Source: Sphingobacterium corticibacter | Lineage (GTDB): Bacteria > Bacteroidota > Bacteroidia > Sphingobacteriales > Sphingobacteriaceae | DNA: 64,000 nucleotides | Assembly: GCF_003076635.1 (NCBI RefSeq) | Contig: NZ_QDKG01000001.1 | Coordinates: forward strand, 124,001 to 188,000 | Direction of reading: 5' to 3' | Shown: positions 53,720 to 61,589 of the stretch, in pieces | Layout: every line of letters begins with the position of its first letter | Numbering within the stretch: position 1 is the stretch's first letter | The notes under the pieces: generated by a model | Told to the model about the DNA's origin: nothing | Database searches by the model: none | Seen by the model: the letters and a program-made list of their open reading frames with translations, nothing else | Made by a program: the position numbers and the translations under genes

Positions 53720-53847
53720 CACCATTGAAAAACACAAGTAATTGTCGCTTCAAAAGTTCTTTAAAAGAAAAGTGAAATAAAATTTGCAGAAGTCAATTTA
53801 AAGTAAGATTTTTGCACACGCTATCGGAAAGATAGTTGTCTAAATAA

Positions 53848-53920
<73 letters not shown>

Positions 53921-53946
53921 CAAATGCGACAATACGTTGCAGGTCT

Positions 53947-54030
53947 GGAGGGGTTCCAGAGCGGTCAAATGGGACGGACTGTAAATCCGTTGCTTCGGCT
54001 TCGAAGGTTCGAATCCTTCTCCCTCCACCA
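53947..54030 (+). tRNA. tRNA-Tyr (anticodon GTA)
   Basis: Class II tRNA with a long variable arm. Acceptor GGAGGGG, anticodon loop CTGTAAA, T loop GGTTCGAATCC, and an encoded CCA (54028-54030). Confidence 0.97.
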
Positions 54031-54079
54031 TAATTGGGTCTGTATAAAGTGATGTAAATTACCTTATACAGGCTTTCAA

Positions 54080-54152
54080 GCGGAAGTAGCTCAGTTGGTA
54101 GAGCGATAGCCTTCCAAGCTATAGGTCGCGAGTTCGAACCTCGTCTTCCGCT
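54080..54152 (+). tRNA. tRNA-Gly (anticodon TCC)
   Basis: Acceptor GCGGAAG/CTTCCGC, anticodon loop CTTCCAA, T arm GAGTTCGAACCTC. CCA follows the discriminator base T. Confidence 0.97.
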
Positions 54153-54249
54153 CCATTTATAGAACAATGTAATGTCTCTGTCTTTGTTTAGTGTTTTAAT
54201 CTAAAAGGGGTAGGGGCATATATCTGTAAATAAGCTTTTAGGATTGAAA

Positions 54250-54314
<65 letters not shown>

Positions 54315-54321
<7 letters not shown>

Positions 54322-54346
54322 CATTTAAATAAGTTTGTTACTTTTG
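54315..54346 (+). promoter_or_regulatory. tuf promoter overlapping the tRNA-Thr 3' end
   Basis: TTTG (54315-54318), which is part of the tRNA acceptor stem, then 20 bp and TACTTTTG (54339-54346), a full -7 match. tuf can thus be transcribed both from here and by read-through from the tRNAs. Confidence 0.6.
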
Positions 54347-54396
54347 TAAATACAATTTAATTAAGGAATAATTTATAATTACTAATTCGCATAAAC

Positions 54397-55584
54397 ATGG
54401 CAAAAGAGAAATTTGACCGGAGTAAACCACACTTAAACATTGGTACAATCGGTCACGTTGACCACGGTAAAACAACAACTACTGCAGCTATTACTAAAGT
54501 TTTGGCTGACAAAGGTTTTTCGGAAGCTCGTTCATTTGATTCAATTGACTCTGCTCCTGAAGAGAAAGAGCGTGGTATCACAATCAATACAGCACACGTA
54601 GAATACCAAACACAAAACCGTCACTATGCGCACGTTGACTGTCCAGGTCACGCTGACTATGTGAAAAACATGGTTACTGGAGCTGCACAAATGGACGGAG
54701 CTATCATCGTAGTTGCTGCGACTGATGGTCCTATGCCACAAACTCGCGAGCACATCCTTTTGGCTCGTCAGGTAGGTGTTCCTGCGTTAGTAGTTTTCTT
54801 GAACAAAGTTGACTTAGTAGACGATGCTGAATTGTTAGATCTAGTTGAAATGGAAGTTCGTGAACTATTATCTTTCTACGAATTCCCAGGTGATGATCTT
54901 CCAGTTATCAAAGGTTCTGCATTAGGTGCTTTGAACGGTGAAGAGCAATGGGTTGATTCAATCATGGAGTTGATGGACGCGGTAGATAACCACATTCCAA
55001 TTCCTCCACGTTTGACAGATCTTCCTTTCTTGATGCCTGTAGAGGACGTATTCTCGATCACTGGTCGTGGTACAGTTGCTACTGGTCGTATCGAAAGAGG
55101 TGTAATCAACTCCGGAGATCCAGTTGAGATCTTAGGTATGGGTGCTGAAGATTTGAAATCTACAGTAACTGGTGTTGAGATGTTCCGTAAAATCTTGGAT
55201 TACGGTGAAGCAGGTGATAACGTAGGTTTATTGTTACGTGGTATTGAGAAAACTGATATCCGTCGTGGTATGGTTATCGTGAAACCAGGTTCAGTAACTC
55301 CTCACTCTGATTTCAAAGCAGAGGTTTACGTATTGTCTAAAGCTGAAGGTGGCCGTCACACGCCTTTCTTCAACAAATACCGTCCTCAATTCTATTTCCG
55401 TACAACAGACGTAACTGGTGAGATCTCTCTAGAAGAAGGAACTGAAATGGTTATGCCTGGTGATAACGTTACGATCACTGTAAAATTGATCAACCCTATC
55501 GCAATGGAAAAAGGTCTACGTTTCGCTATCCGTGAAGGTGGTAGAACTGTAGGTGCTGGTCAGGTAACTGAAATCCTTAAGTAA
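54397..55584 (+). CDS. tuf: elongation factor Tu
   Basis: A 395-residue GTPase that delivers aminoacyl-tRNA to the ribosome. G1 GHVDHGKT (19-26), G3 DCPGH, G4 NKVD, G5 GSAL, then beta-barrel domains 2 and 3 ending [16 protein letters not shown]. Full normal length. Codon use is strongly biased to a few codons (GGT, GTA, GAA, CGT), the mark of a very highly expressed gene and visibly unlike its neighbours. Preceded by four tRNA genes, followed by a strong terminator, tRNA-Trp, secE and nusG. Confidence 0.99.
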   Translation: MAKEKFDRSKPHLNIGTIGHVDHGKTTTTAAITKVLADKGFSEARSFDSIDSAPEEKERGITINTAHVEYQTQNRHYAHVDCPGHADYVKNMVTGAAQMDGAIIVVAATDGPMPQTREHILLARQVGVPALVVFLNKVDLVDDAELLDLVEMEVRELLSFYEFPGDDLPVIKGSALGALNGEEQWVDSIMELMDAVDNHIPIPPRLTDLPFLMPVEDVFSITGRGTVATGRIERGVINSGDPVEILGMGAEDLKSTVTGVEMFRKILDYGEAGDNVGLLLRGIEKTDIRRGMVIVKPGSVTPHSDFKAEVYVLSKAEGGRHTPFFNKYRPQFYFRTTDVTGEISLEEGTEMVMPGDNVTITVKLINPIAMEKGLRFAIREGGRTVGAGQVTEILK

Positions 55585-55612
55585 TCTATATTAGATTATC
55601 TTAGAGCATATG

Positions 55613-55651
55613 AAATAAGCTAACCAGTTCTGCTGGTTAGCTTATTTTTTC
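55613..55651 (+). terminator. intrinsic terminator of tuf
   Basis: Stem of 15 bp, AAATAAGCTAACCAG / CTGGTTAGCTTATTT (55613-55627 with 55633-55647), five-base loop, T run. Confidence 0.93.
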
Positions 55652-55743
55652 AATGCCAATGGGACGCAAGTCTTTCACCTTCATATAGCTACCTTGTTTT
55701 GGTGGTAATGTTGGGTTCTAAAAGACAAAAAAAGTAAATAAGA

Positions 55744-55775
55744 TTTGCTGTAATGGTAGTTAAAACCTATATTTG
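55744..55775 (+). promoter_or_regulatory. promoter of tRNA-Trp/secE/nusG
   Basis: TTTG (55744-55747), 20 bp, TATATTTG (55768-55775): a complete Bacteroidota -33/-7 pair. Start expected about 15 bp before the tRNA. Confidence 0.65.
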
Positions 55776-55796
55776 CAGCATTCAAAAACAAATTCT

Positions 55797-55867
55797 ACGG
55801 GCATAGTTCAATGGTAGAATAGAGGTCTCCAAAACCTTTGATCTGGGTTCGAATCCTAGTGCCCGTG
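55797..55867 (+). tRNA. tRNA-Trp (anticodon CCA)
   Basis: Acceptor ACGGGCA/TGCCCGT, anticodon loop CTCCAAA, T arm GGGTTCGAATCCT. Read-through into secE is likely. Confidence 0.97.
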
Positions 55868-55899
55868 CTAAGAAACTCTTAATACAAGTAAACTAACAA

Positions 55900-56094
55900 A
55901 TGGCAAAAGTACTTGATTTTTTTAAAGACTCGTACGTCGAAGTTACCGAAAAGGTAACTTGGCCTACATGGGCACAATTGCAAAATCATGCGGTCATTGT
56001 GCTTGTTGCTTCTATCATTATTGCTTTGGTGATCTTCGCCATGGATAAGGTGTCGAGTAACGTACTAGAGCTTTTATACGGAATTAACTCTTAA
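55900..56094 (+). CDS. secE: preprotein translocase subunit SecE
   Basis: A 64-residue single-span form of SecE, the clamp of SecYEG. Amphipathic helix FKDSYVEVTEKVTWPTWAQLQNHA, in which the conserved K-V-(T/S)-W-P motif is exact, then one membrane helix (about 30-48). Lacks the two extra helices of E. coli SecE, as in most bacteria. 19 bp before nusG. Confidence 0.97.
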   Translation: MAKVLDFFKDSYVEVTEKVTWPTWAQLQNHAVIVLVASIIIALVIFAMDKVSSNVLELLYGINS

Positions 56095-56113
56095 TTTACA
56101 GGAATTATAAGGT

Positions 56114-56659
56114 ATGGCGGATCAAAGTCTGAAGTGGTACGTAGTTCGTGCTGTAAGTGGTAAAGAGAAAAAGGTTAAACAATATGTAGAGGCGGAGATC
56201 AATAGGCTCGGCATTCAACATTTGGTAACCCAAGTGCTCATTCCCATGGAGAAGTATTATCAAATGCGTGATGGCAAGAAAGTAGCCAAAGAGCGTAACT
56301 ACTACCCTGGATATGTCTTGATCGAAGCTGCCTTAGATGGAGAGATTGAACACGCCATCAAAAACGTGAATAGCGTAATCGGTTTCTTAGGTGATAAAGC
56401 GGGTAATGCTATTCCACTTCGTCCTTCAGAAGTTAATCGTATCTTAGGTAAGGTAGATGAAATGGCCGAGCAAGGTGAGAGCATCAATGTTCCTTATTAC
56501 GTAGGTGAGACCGTGAAAGTAAATGATGGTCCATTCAATGGCTTTACCGGCGAGATTGAAGAGGTACATGAAGATAAAAAGAAACTTATTGTGATGGTGA
56601 AAGTCTTTGGTCGTAAGACGCCATTGGAACTGAACTACATGCAAGTAGAAAAAGAATAG
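56114..56659 (+). CDS. nusG: transcription termination/antitermination factor NusG
   Basis: A 181-residue transcription elongation factor. NGN domain (1-about 115: KWYVVRAVSGKEKKVKQYVEAEI, YYPGYVLIEAALDGE) and C-terminal KOW domain (VNDGPFNGFTGEIEEVHEDKKKLIVMVKVFGRKTPLELNYMQVEK). Complete. Ends in a terminator instead of running into rplK-rplA-rplJ-rplL. Confidence 0.98.
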   Translation: MADQSLKWYVVRAVSGKEKKVKQYVEAEINRLGIQHLVTQVLIPMEKYYQMRDGKKVAKERNYYPGYVLIEAALDGEIEHAIKNVNSVIGFLGDKAGNAIPLRPSEVNRILGKVDEMAEQGESINVPYYVGETVKVNDGPFNGFTGEIEEVHEDKKKLIVMVKVFGRKTPLELNYMQVEKE

Positions 56660-56679
56660 AAGATTTTACAAAATATAGG

Positions 56680-56712
56680 AAAGCCCTTTTGCAATTCGCA
56701 GAAGGGCTTTTG
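56680..56712 (+). terminator. intrinsic terminator of nusG
   Basis: AAAGCCCTT...AAGGGCTTTT hairpin with inner TGC/GCA pairing and a T-rich tail. Confidence 0.85.
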
Positions 56713-56810
56713 TAGTTAATAGGGTTGCGAGAGTAATAGAGCTGCTTGGACTTTTCTATCATTTATAAATTGGTTTTACAATAGGTATGTTAGGATTGCG
56801 TGTAAACTAA

Positions 56811-56843
56811 TAGCGCGAGGCACATAAGAAGTGCCTCGCGCTA
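56811..56843 (-). terminator. strong hairpin at the end of glyS
   Basis: TAGCGCGAGGCAC (56811-56823) and GTGCCTCGCGCTA (56831-56843), perfect 13-bp arms, seven-base loop. T-rich but no clean T run on the minus side. Confidence 0.7.
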
Positions 56844-56867
56844 TAAATGATGAATATGTTTGATGAA

Positions 56868-58337
56868 CTACATCAACTGCTTCAATAGATTGGTCCAACC
56901 AACATTATCTTGGATGATTTGCTGAAGCTGATCTATGCTTACACGCTCTTGCTCCATGCTATCACGATGACGAATGGTAACCGTATTATCTTCCAATGTT
57001 TGGTAATCCACTGTGATACAGTATGGCGTTCCGATCGCATCCTGACGGCGGTAACGCTTGCCTATCGCATCTTTTTCATCATACTGCGTATTGAAATCCA
57101 GCTTCAATCTAGCAAGTATTTCTTTTGCTTTGTCTGGCAAGCCATCTTTCTTAGTCAAAGGCAATACCGCTGCTTTCACAGGAGCGATTGCAGGGTGAAA
57201 CTTTAATACTACGCGTGAATCTTGCTTCTCATCTGTTGATAAATCTTCATGTACCAAAGAATTAGCGAAAACCGTCAAGAACAAGCGATCCAAACCGATT
57301 GATGTTTCGATCACGTACGGCACATAATTTTGATTTACCTCTGGATCAAAGTATTGCATTTTCTTGCCAGAAAACTTCTGGTGTTGACTCAAGTCGAAAT
57401 CTGTACGCGAGTGAATACCTTCTACCTCTTTAAAGCCAAATGGGAAATCGTACTCAATATCTACAGCGGCATTGGCATAATGAGCCAATTTAGCGTGATC
57501 ATGGTAGCGGTATTTTGCCGCATCAGGTCCTAGCGCCAAGTGCCATTTTAAGCGTAGTGCTTTCCACTTATCGTACCACTCCATCTCGGTGCCTGGTCGT
57601 ACGAAGAATTGCATTTCCATTTGTTCAAATTCACGCATGCGAATGATGAACTGACGGGCAATCACCTCATTACGGAAAGCTTTTCCGATTTGTGCAATTC
57701 CAAAGGGAACTTTCATACGGCCAGTTTTCTGCACGTTCAGGAAGTTTACAAAAATACCTTGAGCCGTTTCTGGGCGAAGGTACACTTGCTCTGCACCATC
57801 TGCCATCGCACCCATTTGCGTCGCAAACATCAGGTTAAACTGACGCACATCGGTCCAGTTCTTAGTTCCCGACATCGGACAAACGATATTATGCTCTTCG
57901 ATAAGTGTTTTTAGTTTCGCTAAATCATCTGCATTCAAAGCAGCATCTAATGCCGTCTGCAACTCGGCTGCTTTATCACTTTTGCCGTCTTGTTCGTATC
58001 GATCGATTTTGTCTTCGATCAATTGATCAGCTCTATATCTCTTTTTCGAATCTTTGTTGTCAATCATCGGGTCGCTAAAGCCATCGACGTGGCCTGAAGC
58101 TTTCCAAGTAGTCGGATGCATGAAGATCGCCGCGTCGATCCCGACAATGTTATCATTCAATTGCACCATAGATTTCCACCAATAGGTTTTCAAGTTGTTT
58201 TTCAACTCAGAACCTAGTTGACCATAGTCGTAGACAGCACTTAGGCCATCGTAGATTTCGCTTGATGGGAATACGAAACCATACTCCTTGGCATGCGAAA
58301 TGATATTTTTAAAAAAATCGTCTATCTGTTTGCTCAT
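56868..58337 (-). CDS. glyS: glycyl-tRNA synthetase, single-chain class II
   Basis: A 489-residue synthetase charging tRNA-Gly. Motif 2 is in FRNEVIARQFIIRMREFEQMEMQFF, motif 3 is GLDRLF, and the anticodon-binding domain (about 380-489) has AVLPLTKKDGL and RYRRQDAIGTPYCITVDYQTL. Glycine-specific GVEGIHSRTD-like region is present (KEVEGIHSRTDFDL). A TTG at 58346 would add three residues; ATG at 58337 (MSKQIDDFF) is chosen. It follows bcp by 61 bp in the same orientation. Confidence 0.97.
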   Translation of the reverse strand: MSKQIDDFFKNIISHAKEYGFVFPSSEIYDGLSAVYDYGQLGSELKNNLKTYWWKSMVQLNDNIVGIDAAIFMHPTTWKASGHVDGFSDPMIDNKDSKKRYRADQLIEDKIDRYEQDGKSDKAAELQTALDAALNADDLAKLKTLIEEHNIVCPMSGTKNWTDVRQFNLMFATQMGAMADGAEQVYLRPETAQGIFVNFLNVQKTGRMKVPFGIAQIGKAFRNEVIARQFIIRMREFEQMEMQFFVRPGTEMEWYDKWKALRLKWHLALGPDAAKYRYHDHAKLAHYANAAVDIEYDFPFGFKEVEGIHSRTDFDLSQHQKFSGKKMQYFDPEVNQNYVPYVIETSIGLDRLFLTVFANSLVHEDLSTDEKQDSRVVLKFHPAIAPVKAAVLPLTKKDGLPDKAKEILARLKLDFNTQYDEKDAIGKRYRRQDAIGTPYCITVDYQTLEDNTVTIRHRDSMEQERVSIDQLQQIIQDNVGWTNLLKQLM

Positions 58338-58398
58338 AAGTAGCAAATATAATTATTTAAGGCATGCAAAAGCGCATGCATTTTGCTTTGTTAATGGT

Positions 58399-58860
58399 TT
58401 ATTGATACAATGCTCTAATCTGTTCAGAAGCATTTTTATTATCAACTTTTTTGATGATATGTGCGATCTTTCCTTGCTCATCGATCACAAATGTCGTGCG
58501 TGCTGTGCCCATGTATTTTTTGCCGTACATATTCTTTTCTACCCACACGCCATAATCATTTACTATTTTCTGATCTTCATCGGCTAATAAATTAAATGGC
58601 AGCTCGTGCTTCGCAATGAATTTCTGGTGCGATTGTTCGCTGTCAATACTAACGCCTAATACCTCGAACCCATCTTTCAATAAGCTTTGATAATTATCTC
58701 TAAAATTGCAAGCCTCTGTGGTACATCCTGGTGTATTATCCTTCGGATAGAAATATAAGATGACGCGTTTGCCCTTAAAATCTGATAGTTGAATGGTATT
58801 TCCTTCCTGATTTTTGGCGGTGATGGCCGGAGCTTGATCGCCAATTGCTAATGTGCTCAT
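58399..58860 (-). CDS. bcp: thioredoxin-dependent thiol peroxidase (peroxiredoxin Q/BCP)
   Basis: A 153-residue peroxiredoxin reducing hydroperoxides. Motif YPKDNTPGCTTEACNFRD carries the peroxidatic Cys (TPGCT) and, five residues on, the Cys of EAC, the resolving Cys of the BCP alpha-2 type. Normal length. 12 bp after the M23 gene. Confidence 0.97.
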   Translation of the reverse strand: MSTLAIGDQAPAITAKNQEGNTIQLSDFKGKRVILYFYPKDNTPGCTTEACNFRDNYQSLLKDGFEVLGVSIDSEQSHQKFIAKHELPFNLLADEDQKIVNDYGVWVEKNMYGKKYMGTARTTFVIDEQGKIAHIIKKVDNKNASEQIRALYQ

Positions 58861-58872
58861 ATGAAATCTTGT

Positions 58873-60594
58873 TTATCGTGTAAATTCTGCTTGATAGATA
58901 CGTTCATTGTCTTTCCAATCTTTGACCACCAATCGAAACTGGTGTTTTCCTTTGCTTAAGGAAGATTGAAATGTGTGCCAAAGGTGTCTATTTTTGGGGT
59001 CGTACTCGATCAATACCCATTCGCCATCGATGTAACCATCAAATGATTGAATGCCCGAGAAATTATCAGAGATCGTAAAATCGATCTTTGATTGTTGCGA
59101 CACATTCTTGCCTTGGCTAAGATTGCGCGGTGTGATGCTAGGTGCTACGGTATCGACTGCTACATAAAACGAACCGAGATTGCGCGTATTCACAACGACC
59201 CAGCCATCCTCATATTTACCGCCTTCCGAACCGGATTGTGTAGAGGCGATCAAGGCTTTGTCGCGTAATCTTTCGGGTAAGCTTGTTGGCTTTATTTTTA
59301 GTTGATAGGTGCTGAAGAGCGGTGTCAGCGGATTGTGTACGTGATGGATTTCCGAAAAACCACCAGCCGGTTTTGCGCTGCTGCTATACAGAAAATCCAG
59401 ATCAGTATACAGCACACCTTTTGGAATGTCCAATTGAATATTATCCTTTGCAAATTGATTGGTCTTATTGTATGGCATTAATTGCCCTTTTACTGTATTT
59501 GCCTTCGGCTGATAATTTGCGGAGTTCTGAATCTGAAAGTTAAGCTCCGAACAATTGCCTTTCACATCCTTCACCACGTATTTCACATCGTGCACCTGAT
59601 TGTCTTTTAACTCCAAGATGCCATCGTTCGGCAGGTGATGGAAGATCTCAATCGGGTTGCCGGGATCTTTAAAGCTCTTTTGGTATTTTGCTTTCGAACG
59701 TTTCCATTGTGCGTAATCAATATACGAATGTATACCGCGTGAGGTATTGAAATCCAATTCCTCAAAAAGGACGGTAGACATCGGCTTGCCGTCAATAAAC
59801 AGTTCGATTGAGTACACCCCATTTTGAAATCCACCAGCGCGATGGCGATCAATGGTGTTGATGCCGAGCCCAAATTTTCCATTGACTTGTATGGCGGCAT
59901 TATTACTCAGTCTGTAATCCGTGCCGCTCACCGCGCGCACTGCTACTGGGCGACGGAAAGTGTTTTCGTTGAACATGCTTTCGCCCAAATCATACACCAT
60001 TAGCCCTTGAATAGTTGGTGCAAAGCGATCTGCAAATTGCAAACCAAACAGCTGGGTGTTCAACGGATGTTGGCTCTTGGTATCTCGGATTTCAAAATGT
60101 AAATGCGGTCCACCAGATGCGCCCGTATTCCCTGAGTTGGCAATAACGTCCCCTTTTTGGAAGCTTAAAGTGCCTTTGTCTACCATCACATCCACATCAA
60201 AACGTTTTTGCTTGTATTGTTCTGCGCGAACAATAGTGGTCAATGCATCATTGAAGTTTTCGAGATGTAGGTACACCGAAGTGTATCCATTGGGATGATC
60301 AATGTAAACGGAATTGCCTCCGCCTCCAATTTGTACACGAACGCGGGAAACTTGTCCGTCCGCCACTGCATAAACCGGCAAGCCAGTGCGTTGCTGCGTA
60401 CGGTAATCATCTCCAGCATGAAAGTGCGTAGAACGCAGTTCGCCAAAAGTGCCGGAAGCATCGGGCGTAATATTCAAGGGCGAACGGAAGTAATTGACCG
60501 GATAATCCCGCGTCGTAATAATATTGTTTTGTTGAGCCTGCACAGCCAACGCTCCAAAAAGGCCGACCAGCAGACTGGAAAATAATCTTTGCAT
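58873..60594 (-). CDS. secreted M23-family (LytM-type) metallopeptidase
   Basis: A 573-residue exported protein: signal peptide (1-21), LytM zinc peptidase domain at about 45-180 with ligands H59 and D63 (HFHAGDD) and the HLH pair in GASGGPHLHFEIRD. Over 370 further residues are beta-rich, Ig-like segments (for example FTISDNFSGIQSFDGYIDGEWVLIEYDPKNRHLW). This large C-terminal region is unusual for M23 peptidoglycan hydrolases and may position the enzyme or bind cell wall. Cleavage of peptide cross-bridges or envelope remodelling is inferred. Between FAH and bcp genes with 3- and 12-bp gaps, so co-transcribed. Confidence 0.93.
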   Translation of the reverse strand: MQRLFSSLLVGLFGALAVQAQQNNIITTRDYPVNYFRSPLNITPDASGTFGELRSTHFHAGDDYRTQQRTGLPVYAVADGQVSRVRVQIGGGGNSVYIDHPNGYTSVYLHLENFNDALTTIVRAEQYKQKRFDVDVMVDKGTLSFQKGDVIANSGNTGASGGPHLHFEIRDTKSQHPLNTQLFGLQFADRFAPTIQGLMVYDLGESMFNENTFRRPVAVRAVSGTDYRLSNNAAIQVNGKFGLGINTIDRHRAGGFQNGVYSIELFIDGKPMSTVLFEELDFNTSRGIHSYIDYAQWKRSKAKYQKSFKDPGNPIEIFHHLPNDGILELKDNQVHDVKYVVKDVKGNCSELNFQIQNSANYQPKANTVKGQLMPYNKTNQFAKDNIQLDIPKGVLYTDLDFLYSSSAKPAGGFSEIHHVHNPLTPLFSTYQLKIKPTSLPERLRDKALIASTQSGSEGGKYEDGWVVVNTRNLGSFYVAVDTVAPSITPRNLSQGKNVSQQSKIDFTISDNFSGIQSFDGYIDGEWVLIEYDPKNRHLWHTFQSSLSKGKHQFRLVVKDWKDNERIYQAEFTR

Positions 60595-60597
60595 GCT

Positions 60598-61209
60598 TTA
60601 TTTAATTTGGCAACTAAACATTTTTCGCTCTCCCAAGTAACCTTCTAGCAGATCACCAATCTGTACCGGGCCAACGCCTTCCGGTGTTCCTGTATAGATC
60701 AGGTCGCCTTTGCGTAAGGTGATCCGCTGAGAAATGTATGCAATTAACTGATCGAAATGGAATATCACATCCTTAGTATTCCCTGATTGCACAGTTTCTC
60801 CATTTTTCTGTAGCGAGAAGGATAGGTTAGATAAGTCACCCAGTTCTTCTTTCGGAATCAGTGGACTGATCACGGCGGATTGGTCGAAAGCTTTAGCCAA
60901 TTCCCAAGGCAAACCTTTCTCCTTATGTTTTTGCTGAATATCTCTTGCGGTAAAATCAATCCCTAATCCGATAGCATCATAGTACTTGTGCGCAAACTTT
61001 TCGGCGACATGTTTGCCCTCATTGCAAATACGCAACACTACTTCTACTTCGTAGTGGATATCCTTGGAGAATTCAGGGTAATAAAAGTCTTTGTCGTCTC
61101 GTAATACGGCCGTGTCAGGCTTCAGGAAGATCACTGGTTCATCCGGTACAGGATTGTTTAGCTCTTTTGCGTGGTTGATATAATTGCGGCCTATGGCGAC
61201 TATCTTCAT
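60598..61209 (-). CDS. fumarylacetoacetate hydrolase (FAH)-family enzyme
   Basis: A 203-residue enzyme of the FAH fold (FAHD1/YcgM type). Metal ligands are in HYEVEVVLRI (Glu pair) and GLGIDFTARDIQ (Asp). Substrate segment is LPWELAKAFDQSAVISP and the C-terminal TGTPEGVGPVQIGD is typical. Acts as acylpyruvate or oxaloacetate decarboxylase/hydrolase in relatives; exact substrate unknown. First gene of the FAH-M23-bcp-(glyS) run. Confidence 0.93.
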   Translation of the reverse strand: MKIVAIGRNYINHAKELNNPVPDEPVIFLKPDTAVLRDDKDFYYPEFSKDIHYEVEVVLRICNEGKHVAEKFAHKYYDAIGLGIDFTARDIQQKHKEKGLPWELAKAFDQSAVISPLIPKEELGDLSNLSFSLQKNGETVQSGNTKDVIFHFDQLIAYISQRITLRKGDLIYTGTPEGVGPVQIGDLLEGYLGERKMFSCQIK

Positions 61210-61589
61210 GGATTTATTGAGTTAAATGTAATGTGCTGATGTGCTTGTTAGCAGTAAATCATCTCAGCATAACAAATATAAGCAAATCGCGAGCCGAGAC
61301 AAGGAAGAGATGGGAGATTGCTTAGATGGCGTGAAATGATTATTTACTTATTCAAGAAGGGAGTTACTAAATTATATTGTTATTATAAATACGTGTTTTT
61401 GTTAAATACGATACTTTTTATAGTGTTTTGTAGAAATGATGACCCATCAACTGCTAAAAAGTGACTATAATTGTCTAATCACTACTGAAAAAACTAATGA
61501 TTTCCTCTGAATTCTTAGTTTTTACAACAAGACTAACTTCCGTATTTGCGGATAAAATAATACACACACACTAACTACATATTTTTACT
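61210..61589. other. 380-bp AT-rich intergenic region upstream of susC
   Basis: No convincing gene, RNA or strong hairpin. The best candidate -7 match is CGTATTTG (61543-61550), one or two bases off consensus, and no -33 partner stands out. The gap separates the divergent FAH and SusC genes and presumably holds both promoters. Confidence 0.4.
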